DNA from: a virus
Virus record (IMG/VR): IMGVR_UViG_3300048996_000092
Span: 1 to 57,861 of that record
Direction: 5' to 3' (one strand)
Length of the DNA: 57,861 nucleotides
Both the position numbers and the translations under genes were made by a program. The notes below the pieces were generated by a model that saw nothing but the letters and a program-made list of their open reading frames with translations, made no database searches and was not told the origin of the DNA. This document shows, in pieces, positions 24,162-31,913 of the stretch (positions are counted from its first letter, which is position 1; each line of letters begins with the position of its first letter).

Positions 24162-24754
24162 CTCAGCTGATCCTCTCGGCTGTCATACCAAGCGAGCCCA
24201 TCCCCATAGCCGGCAGCGTACGCGTCGGCCGGTGACAGTGTTGCCCACGATCCTGGGTGCGGTTGGGGCGTAGCCAACAGCGTATCGAACAACACCGGGC
24301 GCAAATCGTGATGCTCAACTGACACGCAAATGTAGCGCGGGTCTTTCATCTTGGCGCTGTGCATGTGTCCGTGAATGTTCCGCGCGTACCTGCGGAACTG
24401 ATCTGGATGAACCGGCACGTGAGTCAGAATGCAGTGGCGATATTCCGCAGCGCCGTAGATCCTGCTGAAATATTGCTGATACACCGCCATCGGATATTGG
24501 TCATGGTTGCCCATCACCAGCTTTTTGACCCCGTGCAGGTAGCCAAGGACTTCGTGCCGCGCGCTTCCGCCAAAGTACACGTCGCCCAAGTGCCATACGG
24601 TGTCATTGGGCTTGACGGTCGCGTTCCAGCGCTCCACCAGCTCCCGGTCATGCTCTTCGATTGTTAAGAACCGCTGCCGCGCCAGCTCCCACTTGATGAT
24701 TCCATTGTGGTGGAAGTGCGTATCAGCGGTTGCAAAGACGCGGTTACAGCTCAT
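24158..24754 (-). CDS. Calcineurin-like metallophosphoesterase
   Basis: The 198-residue enzyme has the ordered metal motifs of the family: FATADTHFHH near the start (D-x-H), VWHLGDVYFGG (GD-type), KLVMGNHDQ (GNHD), and ILTHVPVHP plus NIHGHMH for the last His ligands. It hydrolyses phosphoesters, possibly nucleotides, RNA or cyclic signals; phage copies can act on host signals but the substrate cannot be read. The ATG overlaps the stop of the upstream gene, which fixes the start. Confidence 0.85.
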   Translation of the reverse strand: MSCNRVFATADTHFHHNGIIKWELARQRFLTIEEHDRELVERWNATVKPNDTVWHLGDVYFGGSARHEVLGYLHGVKKLVMGNHDQYPMAVYQQYFSRIYGAAEYRHCILTHVPVHPDQFRRYARNIHGHMHSAKMKDPRYICVSVEHHDLRPVLFDTLLATPQPHPGSWATLSPADAYAAGYGDGLAWYDSREDQLR

Positions 24755-24963
24755 GGAAAGGTTGGGCGCTTGCCCAGGCAACGTACGACGATGCTGTATT
24801 TCCCGCGACTGCTGTCATCGTCAATCAGGCCGATGCCGCCGATGACAATGATGTTGCCATTGTTGTGCTCCACGTAGCGGCGCACCGCTCTGTACAACTG
24901 ACTCACGGGATCGCGGCCGGCAAGCAAGTCGCGTTTCCTGGACGATCTGCGCTTCGCCTTCAT
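24751..24963 (-). CDS. Small basic protein
   Basis: The 70-residue product has a very basic N terminus (KAKRRSSRKRDLL) and a hydrophobic strand NIIVIGGIGLIDDD. GGGAGAG precedes ATG 24963. Not recognised. Confidence 0.5.
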   Translation of the reverse strand: MKAKRRSSRKRDLLAGRDPVSQLYRAVRRYVEHNNGNIIVIGGIGLIDDDSSRGKYSIVVRCLGKRPTFP

Positions 24964-25214
24964 TGGTCTCTCCCGGCTGCCAAAGCCATCGCACAACCCT
25001 TGCACGTTCTTTGGTCAGGCTCAGCAAGCCGATGACAGAAATCGCACAGGACAATTCCCTTCGCGGTGGCGCGGCGCCAGCTCGCTGCTGCCTTGTATAG
25101 CGACCGTGCCGTGACGGGCGCGAACGGGAACGGCGTGCGGCCCCACAGAATGTGCTCGCACAGGTATCCGTCCGCACCTGGAATGGCCGCACGCACGATT
25201 TGCGCCGGGGTCAT
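24960..25214 (-). CDS. Small Cys-rich protein
   Basis: The 84-residue product holds C-x2-C and C-x2-C pairs in VLCDFCHRLAEPDQRTCKGC, a likely zinc knuckle, after an N-terminal helix. ATGA overlap both sides. Confidence 0.55.
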   Translation of the reverse strand: MTPAQIVRAAIPGADGYLCEHILWGRTPFPFAPVTARSLYKAAASWRRATAKGIVLCDFCHRLAEPDQRTCKGCAMALAAGRDQ

Positions 25215-25381
25215 GGCGACTTCGAATGTTCGTTCCGCAACATGCCCAGCGCCAGCACGATGTTGAAACAGTCATCCAGACTGACCCCGGCGTACGCGGC
25301 CACGCCCTCGTAGAAAGCCAGCATTGGCACGGGCATTGTTACAACGATCTTGCTGCGCGCCTTCTTCTTTCGCTTGGCCAT
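25211..25381 (-). CDS. Small basic protein, possibly ribbon-helix-helix
   Basis: The 56-residue product starts with AKRKKKARSKIVVTMPVP followed by two helices (LAFYEGVAAYAG, LDDCFNIVLALGMLRN), an RHH-like layout. AAGGAGAG precedes the ATG. DNA-binding role is inferred. Confidence 0.5.
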   Translation of the reverse strand: MAKRKKKARSKIVVTMPVPMLAFYEGVAAYAGVSLDDCFNIVLALGMLRNEHSKSP

Positions 25382-25398
25382 GGCTCTCTCCTTTCGTG

Positions 25399-25812
25399 TC
25401 ACCGCAGTCGTGGATGAAGGACGTTGCGCACTATGTCTAACTCATACAGCCGGACGTCCGCGCGCATCGCCATGTATGCAAGGAATCGTTCAAGCATATC
25501 CGCAGTGCCGTTGCCGCCGGGACAGCAAAGACCGAAATCCGGCTCAAGTTCCAGCATGGTGCCGTTACGCGTCTTGCCGGCGACTTTTACCTTGCCGAGT
25601 CCCCGGTAGTATTCCCACAGGGCATCACATGCCACGGGCTGAACGCCGTGGGCTCGCGCCCATTGGTCAGCGAGCGTGTCCGCGCCGCGGGCATTTCCGT
25701 GAAGCAGGTGCGTGAAACGATACATTCCATGCAGATGATCCAGCGCCCTGTTCAGTGCCATATGTGCAACAAACTCGCGGCCACCGAAAACGCAAATCAT
25801 CCGGCGCGTCAT
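25399..25812 (-). CDS. SLOG-family protein, DUF2493 type
   Basis: The 137-residue protein opens MICVFGGREF and has THLLHGNARGADTLADQWARAHG, the DUF2493/YspA-type SLOG motif that binds nucleotides or small ligands. It ends with Leu/Met helices. ATG 25812 overlaps the upstream TGA. Its ligand in phage is unknown; SLOG proteins take part in signalling and defence. Confidence 0.78.
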   Translation of the reverse strand: MTRRMICVFGGREFVAHMALNRALDHLHGMYRFTHLLHGNARGADTLADQWARAHGVQPVACDALWEYYRGLGKVKVAGKTRNGTMLELEPDFGLCCPGGNGTADMLERFLAYMAMRADVRLYELDIVRNVLHPRLR

Positions 25813-26060
25813 ACCCAGCATTCCACGATGCACGGATCGTCATCCGGGAACCGGCCGATATTTGCGCAGGCTCCAGCCTCGATCAGCTTTCGGCGCATCT
25901 CAGCCAGACTTTCTGCGGTCATGATCTGCGTCGTAGCAAATTCCCCGTACCACACGCGGCAGAGAATGACGACGTTGGGGAAGTCGCGCGGCCGGTCATA
26001 GACCACCCACATGGGCGGGAAGTGGTTCTGAGCTTCCTCAAGTGTCGTTGGCGCGTTCAC
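25809..26060 (-). CDS. Small unknown protein
   Basis: The 83-residue product (GTG start overlapping the upstream TGA) contains FPNVVILCRVWYGEFATTQ and a helix AESLAEMRRKLIEAG. No family recognised; an in-frame coupled member of the - strand run. Confidence 0.5.
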   Translation of the reverse strand: MNAPTTLEEAQNHFPPMWVVYDRPRDFPNVVILCRVWYGEFATTQIMTAESLAEMRRKLIEAGACANIGRFPDDDPCIVECWV

Positions 26061-26284
26061 CAGTCCTGGTCCGGCGCCCGGTCAATGAACAGTGGCGGCG
26101 CCTCAATATTGGGCCAGTGCACCTCCGCGAAAAACCGGAAGTCCCCGATTGTGCCGTCCGTGGTGAAGCGCATCGCCCATTCTTCAGTGAGCGGCCATTC
26201 GCCACGCATGGAGTTGTCTTCGCTGTAGATCAACAGGCGCGGCCCCACGGTCGAGAACAGGCTACGCTGAATCTTGACGATCAT
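26057..26284 (-). CDS. Small unknown protein
   Basis: The 75-residue product opens IVKIQRSLFSTVGPRLLIY and has EEWAMRFTTDGTIGDFRFF. Start chosen from the ATGA overlap with the upstream gene. Not recognised. Confidence 0.5.
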   Translation of the reverse strand: MIVKIQRSLFSTVGPRLLIYSEDNSMRGEWPLTEEWAMRFTTDGTIGDFRFFAEVHWPNIEAPPLFIDRAPDQDW

Positions 26285-26466
26285 GGCGGCGGCTCCTTGG
26301 TTTGAATCACCTCGATAGTCCAGCCCCGTTCCGCGCAGAACGCTTTGATACGACGCACCGTCCAGCCCTTCATGTATTTGAGAATGGGCGCGCACAGTCC
26401 CTCACCAATGGCGGCGCAAAACAGTCGCCCGCCGTACGTTTTTCCGGTGATGCGGTAGAGGGTCAA
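26281..26466 (-). CDS. Small unknown protein with TTG start
   Basis: The best start is TTG 26466, which overlaps the upstream TGA; a GTG lies 30 bases earlier. The product (about 61 residues) includes TLYRITGKTYGGRLFCAAIG and a C-terminal helix. The start is uncertain. Confidence 0.4.
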   Translation of the reverse strand: MTLYRITGKTYGGRLFCAAIGEGLCAPILKYMKGWTVRRIKAFCAERGWTIEVIQTKEPPP

Positions 26467-26687
26467 GGCATTGCCTGGATGATCGCCAGGGTGCACGTCG
26501 CAGAACACGTGGCCGCGAACGGCTTGCCGATTTCCTTAGCCGCGACCTCTGCACCTGGGAGATACCAACACCACTGGTCGCACAGCGGGTTTGCGCACCA
26601 ACCCCAAATCCAATCCGGCGGAATATGCAGCCGATCGCGGCTCTCCGCTACTTCTTCCGCAGTCGGCGTAATTCGGTTACTGATCAT
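26463..26687 (-). CDS. Small Trp/Cys-rich protein
   Basis: The 74-residue product has WIWGWCANPLCDQWCWYLPG with several Cys and a second Cys pair (TCSATCTLA), pointing to zinc binding. AGGAG precedes the ATG. Confidence 0.55.
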   Translation of the reverse strand: MISNRITPTAEEVAESRDRLHIPPDWIWGWCANPLCDQWCWYLPGAEVAAKEIGKPFAATCSATCTLAIIQAMP

Positions 26688-27070
26688 TTCAACTCCTGGA
26701 GTCGCGCGATTTCCTCTGCACGCTCGTTTGCAAGGCCCTGCCAGAAGTTACGCGAATCCTCCATTGCCACGGCCCATTTCTTCAGATCCCTGACGAGGTC
26801 GGCCGCATCGTGATGACTCCATAACGTATCAGGCGGCGGGTCGCCCTTGACGGCATTGACTACATCCGTCAACACCTTGAACTGCCGCGCACACACGGTT
26901 CGGATGTTCTCGTAATCCTCAAGTGAGAACACCAACGCCGTCCATGTGTCCGCCATTGATATGGCGCGCGGCTGCTTACCCTGCCCATTGCTTTGACCAG
27001 TCGTCCAGTAGTCGCGAGCGCGGCGCGCGAACGACAGTTGGTCATGAAGCGTCACGTCGGTTGGTTTCAT
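26684..27070 (-). CDS. Unknown 128-residue helical protein
   Basis: The product is largely helical (LHDQLSFARRARDYW, LVFSLEDYENIRTV, AAD-LVRDLKKWAVA). ATGA coupling to the gene downstream. No family recognised. Confidence 0.5.
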   Translation of the reverse strand: MKPTDVTLHDQLSFARRARDYWTTGQSNGQGKQPRAISMADTWTALVFSLEDYENIRTVCARQFKVLTDVVNAVKGDPPPDTLWSHHDAADLVRDLKKWAVAMEDSRNFWQGLANERAEEIARLQELK

Positions 27071-27094
27071 TGCTATGCCCTTCCATGGTGGTTG

Positions 27095-27400
27095 CTAGTG
27101 GGCGCTCTTCCGTATGGCTTCGATCATGTCGCCAGACGCGATATTGGCTGCCTGGGTTCGCGCGAGGGCGGGAATCGCTTCCTCCATAGTCTTAAACGGG
27201 GTCTGGCGGGTTTCATAGTGAAACTTCTCGCTAAGGCACACTCTGCACCGGCGGTTTTTTGGGTCCGCGGCAACCATGCTTTCGAAGCCAATGCGCGTGT
27301 CTTCTTCCGCCTTGGCCGGCGGCAGCACCGCGTCGTCAAACGCGGCCGCGATCATGCAGTGCCGTTGCTCGCAAAGGCATTGGCAAAGCCACACAGTCAC
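27095..27400 (-). CDS. Small Cys-rich protein
   Basis: The 101-residue product (GTG start, GTGA overlap) has CQCLCEQRHC near the start and RRCRVCLSEKFHYETRQTPF in the middle, so two possible zinc sites. Unknown. Confidence 0.5.
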   Translation of the reverse strand: MTVWLCQCLCEQRHCMIAAAFDDAVLPPAKAEEDTRIGFESMVAADPKNRRCRVCLSEKFHYETRQTPFKTMEEAIPALARTQAANIASGDMIEAIRKSAH

Positions 27401-27678
27401 GACAGCGCTTCCTGTATCAGCGCACGCTCGGCGCCTTCGACGCGCGGTAGCAATGCCTGCAGCGCCTCCTCGTATCGCTCATACCGACCTTGCAAGTAAC
27501 CGGAGTTGAATGCCAACGTCGCGTCTAGTCGCGGCAAATGCATGATCGTGTGGCGCATGCGACCCAGGATTTTCTTGGCCTCGTATTCCCACTGGTCCAC
27601 CTGAGTTTCGAGGGCGACGATGCGCGCGCGGCGCTCGTTGGCGATTGCTTGCCAATCTGGGCTGGAGTTGTCGGTCAT
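27397..27678 (-). CDS. Coiled-coil protein
   Basis: The 93-residue product is helical with an ALETQVDQWEYEAKKILG segment and acidic/basic periodicity. ATGA overlap with the upstream gene. Unknown. Confidence 0.5.
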   Translation of the reverse strand: MTDNSSPDWQAIANERRARIVALETQVDQWEYEAKKILGRMRHTIMHLPRLDATLAFNSGYLQGRYERYEEALQALLPRVEGAERALIQEALS

Positions 27679-28142
27679 GGATCGAACACCTGGAGACGTT
27701 CGCGCACCGCGAGGTCATAGAACTGATCCTCGTTGAAAACCAAAGACGGTATAAACGGCGGCGAGTACCACAACTTGACGCCACACTGCGCGCACTTGAT
27801 GTTTCTTGCAGCGCCGCCGCGTGGACCGGGGTGAAATTCAAAACAGCCACAGAGTGGACACGAGCCGCGCTTGTTCAGAAAATCCGGAAAAGTTCTTATC
27901 CTGTACGTGTCCAACGCAGCTTGAGCCGCCTGTCTCTTGGTCAGCCCCGCTGGATCTTCCTCCGTCGAGCCTGGGATGTAGCAGTGGCACCGCCGCTCTT
28001 GGTGCGCAACAGATCCCAAGACAAGCCGGCACATGCATTCCCAATGAAGCGGGTCGCCGTTGGCCATGTACCGGATGGCGTCATCAGCCGCGATCAGTTC
28101 ATCGCAGCAAATGCACACTGGAATGGAAACTTTATCCAGCAT
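27675..28142 (-). CDS. Zinc-finger-like protein
   Basis: The 155-residue product has Cys-rich blocks in VCICCDELIA, RRCHCYIPG, SCPLCGCFEFH and IKCAQCGVKLWY, the last two a C4 zinc ribbon. The ATG at 28142 overlaps the upstream gene by 11 bases; ribosome site is weak. Function unknown. Confidence 0.6.
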   Translation of the reverse strand: MLDKVSIPVCICCDELIAADDAIRYMANGDPLHWECMCRLVLGSVAHQERRCHCYIPGSTEEDPAGLTKRQAAQAALDTYRIRTFPDFLNKRGSCPLCGCFEFHPGPRGGAARNIKCAQCGVKLWYSPPFIPSLVFNEDQFYDLAVRERLQVFDP

Positions 28143-28368
28143 CTGGCGTAACCAGTGCAACGTCTTCTGCCAGTACAAACCGCACAAGACGAATGGACTT
28201 GCCGGACCGCCGGGCCTGCAGGCGCAGTTGCTGAATGATGTCCTCCCGCTCGATCTTATCGCGGCGAACGGAGACCATTGGAATGCAGCCGGCGGGCACA
28301 ATGGCTTGCTTCAACCCGATTTCGCCGCTACCCAACTCGTCCTCACCAATCCACGCGTAAAGGTTCAT
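28132..28368 (-). CDS. Small unknown protein
   Basis: AGGAGG lies just before ATG 28368. The 78-residue product has GEIGLKQAIVPAGCIPM and a basic helix REDIIQQLRLQARRSGK. No family recognised. Confidence 0.5.
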   Translation of the reverse strand: MNLYAWIGEDELGSGEIGLKQAIVPAGCIPMVSVRRDKIEREDIIQQLRLQARRSGKSIRLVRFVLAEDVALVTPDAG

Positions 28369-28383
28369 CAGTTGCCTCCTGGG

Positions 28384-28641
28384 TTAGTCGACGCGCCAGC
28401 CCGCGTCCAGCATCTCGTTAACACTCTCGAAATTCTGCTTCGGTAGTGATCTCAGAACTTCTTCCCAGCCGCCGCCGCTCGGCAGTCGATAGGTATTGCA
28501 CAGGTAAACGGTGGTCATGCTGCTGACGTGAAGGAAGCCGCACTGCAAGTCGCGGCCAGTGCTGTTCTTCATAGGCAACAGCGGCCATCGCGGCCATGAT
28601 GCGGGGCGGCCAATGTCCTCTATTTCTTGCTCCCTAGTCAC
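28384..28641 (-). CDS. Small unknown protein
   Basis: The 85-residue product starts at GTG 28641, downstream of AGGAC, and contains REQEIEDIGRPASWPRW and LPKQNFESVNEMLDAGW. The upstream gene overlaps it by eight bases. Start uncertain. Confidence 0.45.
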   Translation of the reverse strand: MTREQEIEDIGRPASWPRWPLLPMKNSTGRDLQCGFLHVSSMTTVYLCNTYRLPSGGGWEEVLRSLPKQNFESVNEMLDAGWRVD

Positions 28642-28831
28642 CGTCTTTGTCCTCCCACGCGGCCAAGTTCTCCACGGCGAATAGGCAGCGCTTTGCGATT
28701 CGCCGGTATAGCTCCGCGCGATCTGCCGGCGGAAACATTGTAGCCAGCACGTCGATAACTCCGACTGCCTGCGCCGACATCTGCTCGATGCGGGCGCCGC
28801 GCGTCGCTTCCTCCAGCTCAAGTAGGTTCAT
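28634..28831 (-). CDS. Small helical protein, paralogue of the 51120 gene
   Basis: The 65-residue product ends with ADRAELYRRIAKRCLFAVEN; the + strand gene at 51120 carries the related DQAELYTRMATRC. ATGA overlap with the 28828 gene. A shared family in both arms. Confidence 0.55.
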   Translation of the reverse strand: MNLLELEEATRGARIEQMSAQAVGVIDVLATMFPPADRAELYRRIAKRCLFAVENLAAWEDKDGD

Positions 28832-29040
28832 GGCTGCCGCCCGAACAGGTGGACGACGAGAATCAACCATGGCAACGCAAGAGCCCAGTCAAAAAACGGC
28901 GGCAGCGGCACGTGAAACTTGTGCAGCACGGCGAGTAAAAAGATCATGGTGAAACCTCCAAGAGCCGCGCATGCCTGTATCCACGGCCGAATACGCGCAT
29001 CCGTTTTCCGCTCCCACTCTCTGAACTCGTCCTGACTCAT
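28828..29040 (-). CDS. Small membrane protein
   Basis: The 70-residue product has a polar start (SQDEFREWERKTDARIRPW) and two membrane helices (ALGGFTMIFLLAVLHKF; WALALPWLILVVHLF). ATGA overlap upstream. Unknown. Confidence 0.55.
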   Translation of the reverse strand: MSQDEFREWERKTDARIRPWIQACAALGGFTMIFLLAVLHKFHVPLPPFFDWALALPWLILVVHLFGRQP

Positions 29041-29651
29041 GTCAAACGCTGCTCCAGTTGTTCCAACCATTCGATCAGCTCCCGCACCGCTTCCTTGGCG
29101 CCTTCGCGATGGCGCGGCCGGAGTTGACGCGCCGCAGCCGCTACCTGGGTAGGTGTCTGATTGCGGCATGCGGCCCGCAACATGTGCGCGCACTTGGCAA
29201 AGTTTCGCCAATCCGCGTTGCGCTTGGTCATGACGTCAGCAACGGTCGTCGGGGCCAGCGGGCGCACAAGAATCTTGGCGAACTTGCTGTCCGCCATATC
29301 CGCCAGCTGGCAGGCCGCTGTTGCCTCGTGCTTCTTGAAGCCGTGTTCCATCATCAGGCTTGTCGGCCCAGGCAGACGGCCCCTGCTACTCTCGCCACCG
29401 GGGCGCAGCTCCGCCGCGATCACCCCCATGCGACGGAATGCATGCAGCTTGAGACGCTTGGCTTCGGTTAGCGCTTCATTCTGGCGATAGATGCGCGCCC
29501 ACGCGGCCAGGGCCTCGCCCCTGTTGTGCCACATACGCGCTTCATCAAAGGTCGTGCATGCCTGCAATGCTTTGACTGCATCGACATACACAACCGGCAC
29601 GGGTGGTCGCGGCGTCTTGCGCGTGACCGCCGTAGTCTTTTGGCTGAACAT
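29037..29651 (-). CDS. Phage regulatory-like protein, paralogue of the 38863 gene
   Basis: The 204-residue basic helical protein shares the pattern AVKALQACTTFDEARMW, EALAAWARIY, KRLKLHAFRRMGVIA with the + strand gene at 38863. The pattern is common in phage proteins that precede DNA-modifying or partition-like domains. GGGGAGGAG precedes the ATG. It may bind DNA; no catalytic domain is seen. Confidence 0.65.
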   Translation of the reverse strand: MFSQKTTAVTRKTPRPPVPVVYVDAVKALQACTTFDEARMWHNRGEALAAWARIYRQNEALTEAKRLKLHAFRRMGVIAAELRPGGESSRGRLPGPTSLMMEHGFKKHEATAACQLADMADSKFAKILVRPLAPTTVADVMTKRNADWRNFAKCAHMLRAACRNQTPTQVAAAARQLRPRHREGAKEAVRELIEWLEQLEQRLT

Positions 29652-29899
29652 CACTCCTCCCCGGCGGCAGCGTCGCGCCGCCCCTCGTATCGTTCTCTTC
29701 TTCGTTCGCGGCGGGCCCACATGCGCTCAAGAGCGCAAACCCGACAGGAGCTGGATGGATGGCTCTCGTACGGCCTGTGTTTTCTCATCGTGCCCATGCC
29801 GCGCCCGCAATGACAATTTCCAAAGTCACGCCCGTGGGCTTCCCATTCTTTTCGCCAGCGCTTCACCATCAAAGCGCGTTCCAGTTGAAACCTCTGCAT
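29651..29899 (-). CDS. Small basic Cys-containing protein
   Basis: The 82-residue Arg-rich product has CHCGRGMGTMRKHRPYES and SSSCRVCALERMW, four Cys in a zinc-finger layout. ATG 29899 follows GGGGAA; an ATG at 29869 is an alternative. One-base overlap (TGATG) with the next gene. Confidence 0.5.
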   Translation of the reverse strand: MQRFQLERALMVKRWRKEWEAHGRDFGNCHCGRGMGTMRKHRPYESHPSSSCRVCALERMWARRERRRERYEGRRDAAAGEE

Positions 29900-29941
29900 C
29901 GCTGTTCCCCTTGCTGCGGGCGGGATTGCCCGGAGTAGGGG

Positions 29942-30100
29942 TCACGAATGTTTCCTTCTGCATCGCCAGTCCCACCAGATGACAAACACGCCGCATAGAA
30001 ACCCGCCGGCAAAGGCCAGCCACTTCCACCCTGGAGGCGCGCTCGCCGTCATCCCTGCCAAGGGCGCTGCCATCAGCAGCAGGCAGGTGCGCAGCGTCAT
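29942..30100 (-). CDS. Small membrane protein (52 residues)
   Basis: ATG 30100 overlaps the upstream TGA (ATGA). The product starts MTLRTCLLLMAAPLAGMTAS, like a signal segment, and has a second hydrophobic helix WLAFAGGFLCGVFVIWW, ending in a basic tail. Below the length normally called but fully coupled to its neighbour. Confidence 0.6.
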   Translation of the reverse strand: MTLRTCLLLMAAPLAGMTASAPPGWKWLAFAGGFLCGVFVIWWDWRCRRKHS

Positions 30101-30294
30101 GAATCAATTCCGTCAACCCACCACACGTGCTCGCACGTCGTACACGTATACCGGTGATCCTCATATCCGCCGCAGTGCGATTCCCATAGCTGATGCTGCA
30201 CTGTCTGTCGGCCGCATAGCCTGCAGAAAAGACTCGTCTCGGCCGGCTCTGAAAAGTCGCCATAGCAATCCGCGATAGTGCCGGTGTGCGTCAC
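30097..30294 (-). CDS. Small zinc-ribbon protein
   Basis: The 65-residue product (GTG start, GTGA overlap) has LFCRLCGRQTV and RYTCTTCEHVWWV, a C2-C2 zinc ribbon. Possible nucleic acid binding. Confidence 0.6.
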   Translation of the reverse strand: MTHTGTIADCYGDFSEPAETSLFCRLCGRQTVQHQLWESHCGGYEDHRYTCTTCEHVWWVDGIDS

Positions 30295-30557
30295 TTGGCT
30301 CCCGCGTACTCAGCGCCAATCAACCGCGCTTCGATCTCAGTCAATGTGCGGAAAAGACTCTTGTGCACTTCGGTCGCCCGGTTGTTATCAGCAACGAGCA
30401 GCCATACGTCGCCGTCGCGCTGATAGACAGATTCCAGGTCGATGTAAGGCGGGCTGCCGAGGAGGCGCATGAGCCACAGGTTCCGGTGTCGGAAGGTGAC
30501 GCGCATGCGCGTCCGTCCAGGAACCGCGCTGATGAGCCTGCTATCCAGTTCCTTCAT
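30291..30557 (-). CDS. Tandem-duplicated small protein, copy 2
   Basis: The 88-residue product shares LISAVPGRTRMRVTFRHRN with LITALPGRTRMRVTWRVRH in the gene just upstream (30541), and both end with a helix around SEIEE/TEIEARL. GAGGAGG precedes the ATG. Function unknown. Confidence 0.6.
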   Translation of the reverse strand: MKELDSRLISAVPGRTRMRVTFRHRNLWLMRLLGSPPYIDLESVYQRDGDVWLLVADNNRATEVHKSLFRTLTEIEARLIGAEYAGAK

Positions 30558-30825
30558 TTTCCGCCTCCTCGCTCCGCTTCAAAATTAGCTCTTCAATCTC
30601 TGAGAGCGCCGCCGCCATACGTGGGGGGCATTCAGCGCCGCCAACCAAGCGCCACTTCTCCCCGCTCCCCTGGTAGATTCCGAACACTTCAGAGGGAAGC
30701 CACCACGAAATCAGTAGTTGCGCCCAAAATGGGTGCCTAACTCGCCATGTGACACGCATGCGGGTACGTCCTGGCAGTGCAGTGATCAGTCGGCAGTTGA
30801 TGCAAGTGAATGAACTGCTAAACAT
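30541..30825 (-). CDS. Tandem-duplicated small protein, copy 1
   Basis: The 94-residue product is the partner of 30291-30557, with an added short N terminus FSSSFTCINC. The two overlap by 17 bases, so the pair arose by local duplication and stayed coupled. Confidence 0.58.
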   Translation of the reverse strand: MFSSSFTCINCRLITALPGRTRMRVTWRVRHPFWAQLLISWWLPSEVFGIYQGSGEKWRLVGGAECPPRMAAALSEIEELILKRSEEAENEGTG

Positions 30826-31066
30826 CCACGAACTCCACCGCGTTCAGCCGTTGGGCGATCTGCCCGGCCTGGAATTCGTTTTTGTGGGCGTTCCAGAAAC
30901 CGCGACAACACACTTGAGACCCCTTCGGCGCGTGATGACAGATACGGTGACCCTTGAAGCCCATGTGCGGATCGCGCACCGCGTCTTCCAGGGCTTTCAG
31001 GTCGAGGGACGAGTCGGGTCGATAAATGCACGTGGCGCACATGCGCTGCTGGACCTTGAACGTCAT
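30818..31066 (-). CDS. Small Cys/His-rich protein
   Basis: The 82-residue product has QRMCATCIYRPDS, then GHRICHHAPKGSQVCCRGFW, consistent with a bound metal. ATGA overlap with the DUF2283-like gene. Confidence 0.6.
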   Translation of the reverse strand: MTFKVQQRMCATCIYRPDSSLDLKALEDAVRDPHMGFKGHRICHHAPKGSQVCCRGFWNAHKNEFQAGQIAQRLNAVEFVDV

Positions 31067-31281
31067 AAACGCCGCGCCTCGAACATGGCTGTTATAGGCA
31101 ACAGTCGGCGCGCATCCAGTACCTCGATGCCAAGTAGCCGACCGTCAGCGCCGAAGTCCAGATTGATAGTGCCAGCGCGCTTGTCGCAGGCATAAGTCTT
31201 GACCGCAGAGCCGGGCGCAGCAGGGGCGTCATCAAGGTAGATATACGCTGCGTCAGCTTGTTCGTCGTATTGGATATGCAT
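31063..31281 (-). CDS. DUF2283 family protein
   Basis: The 72-residue protein fits DUF2283: MHIQYDEQADAAYIYLDD, GTINLDFGADGRLLGIEVLDA. The family is small, widespread and of unknown function, sometimes near regulators. GAGGAGG lies upstream. Confidence 0.75.
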   Translation of the reverse strand: MHIQYDEQADAAYIYLDDAPAAPGSAVKTYACDKRAGTINLDFGADGRLLGIEVLDARRLLPITAMFEARRL

Positions 31282-31296
31282 GGCCCATTGGCCTCC

Positions 31297-31608
31297 TCAC
31301 GGCTCGATAGGTCCAATCATTCTGATTGCGTTGTTGCTGCCTCGATACTGGCGCACGAAGTCCGCGAAGGAGACGTCCTGTGGGCACCGCGCCCGAATAC
31401 GGGATGGCGCGCCCTCCGCTGCGACGGCACATATGGCGCAAAGCGCATATGAACCAAAGATCACCCCGCCGACTTCAGTGGAATCCGTGTAATCAACGGC
31501 ACACCCGTCGCACACAACGATTCTGCCTATGTCGATGCTCTCGCCAGGATTCTCCGCCGCCTTTTCCCATGCGCGCTCAAGATCCCGGTTCATTGGCCGT
31601 TTGAACAT
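31297..31608 (-). CDS. Small Cys-pair protein
   Basis: The 103-residue product has VVCDGCAVDYTD and ALCAICAVAAEG, two C-x2-C pairs that could make a zinc ribbon, plus a basic N terminus. GGAGA precedes the ATG. Unknown. Confidence 0.55.
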   Translation of the reverse strand: MFKRPMNRDLERAWEKAAENPGESIDIGRIVVCDGCAVDYTDSTEVGGVIFGSYALCAICAVAAEGAPSRIRARCPQDVSFADFVRQYRGSNNAIRMIGPIEP

Positions 31609-31913
31609 TTCAGTATCTCCAGAACGTTGGCGCGGGTGGCCTCGTACTCGCGGGAAATCTGCTGCAGCTTGGCGACGAGCTGGGCAGTGGTTCCATTCTC
31701 TTGGGCTACGCGATACGCGGCAAAGTGGGCGATATAGGAATCCGCGGCAACCATGTACAAGCGGATCATAAATGTGTCCGTGATCCTTGCCCCGCCGATT
31801 AGCCCCTGGAAAACTTGCAGACGTTCCTGTGTGCTCAAGTGTGCGGTGGCGCCGTTAATGCACCCCGCGCAGACCGCATGGGCGCGGTCGATTCGAGTGC
31901 CCGCATCGTTCAT
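31590..31913 (-). CDS. Unknown helical protein
   Basis: The 107-residue product is helical, with VCAGCINGATAHL near the start and AKLQQISREYEATRANV at the end. It abuts the HTH gene with no gap. Not recognised. Confidence 0.5.
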   Translation of the reverse strand: MNDAGTRIDRAHAVCAGCINGATAHLSTQERLQVFQGLIGGARITDTFMIRLYMVAADSYIAHFAAYRVAQENGTTAQLVAKLQQISREYEATRANVLEILKCSNGQ

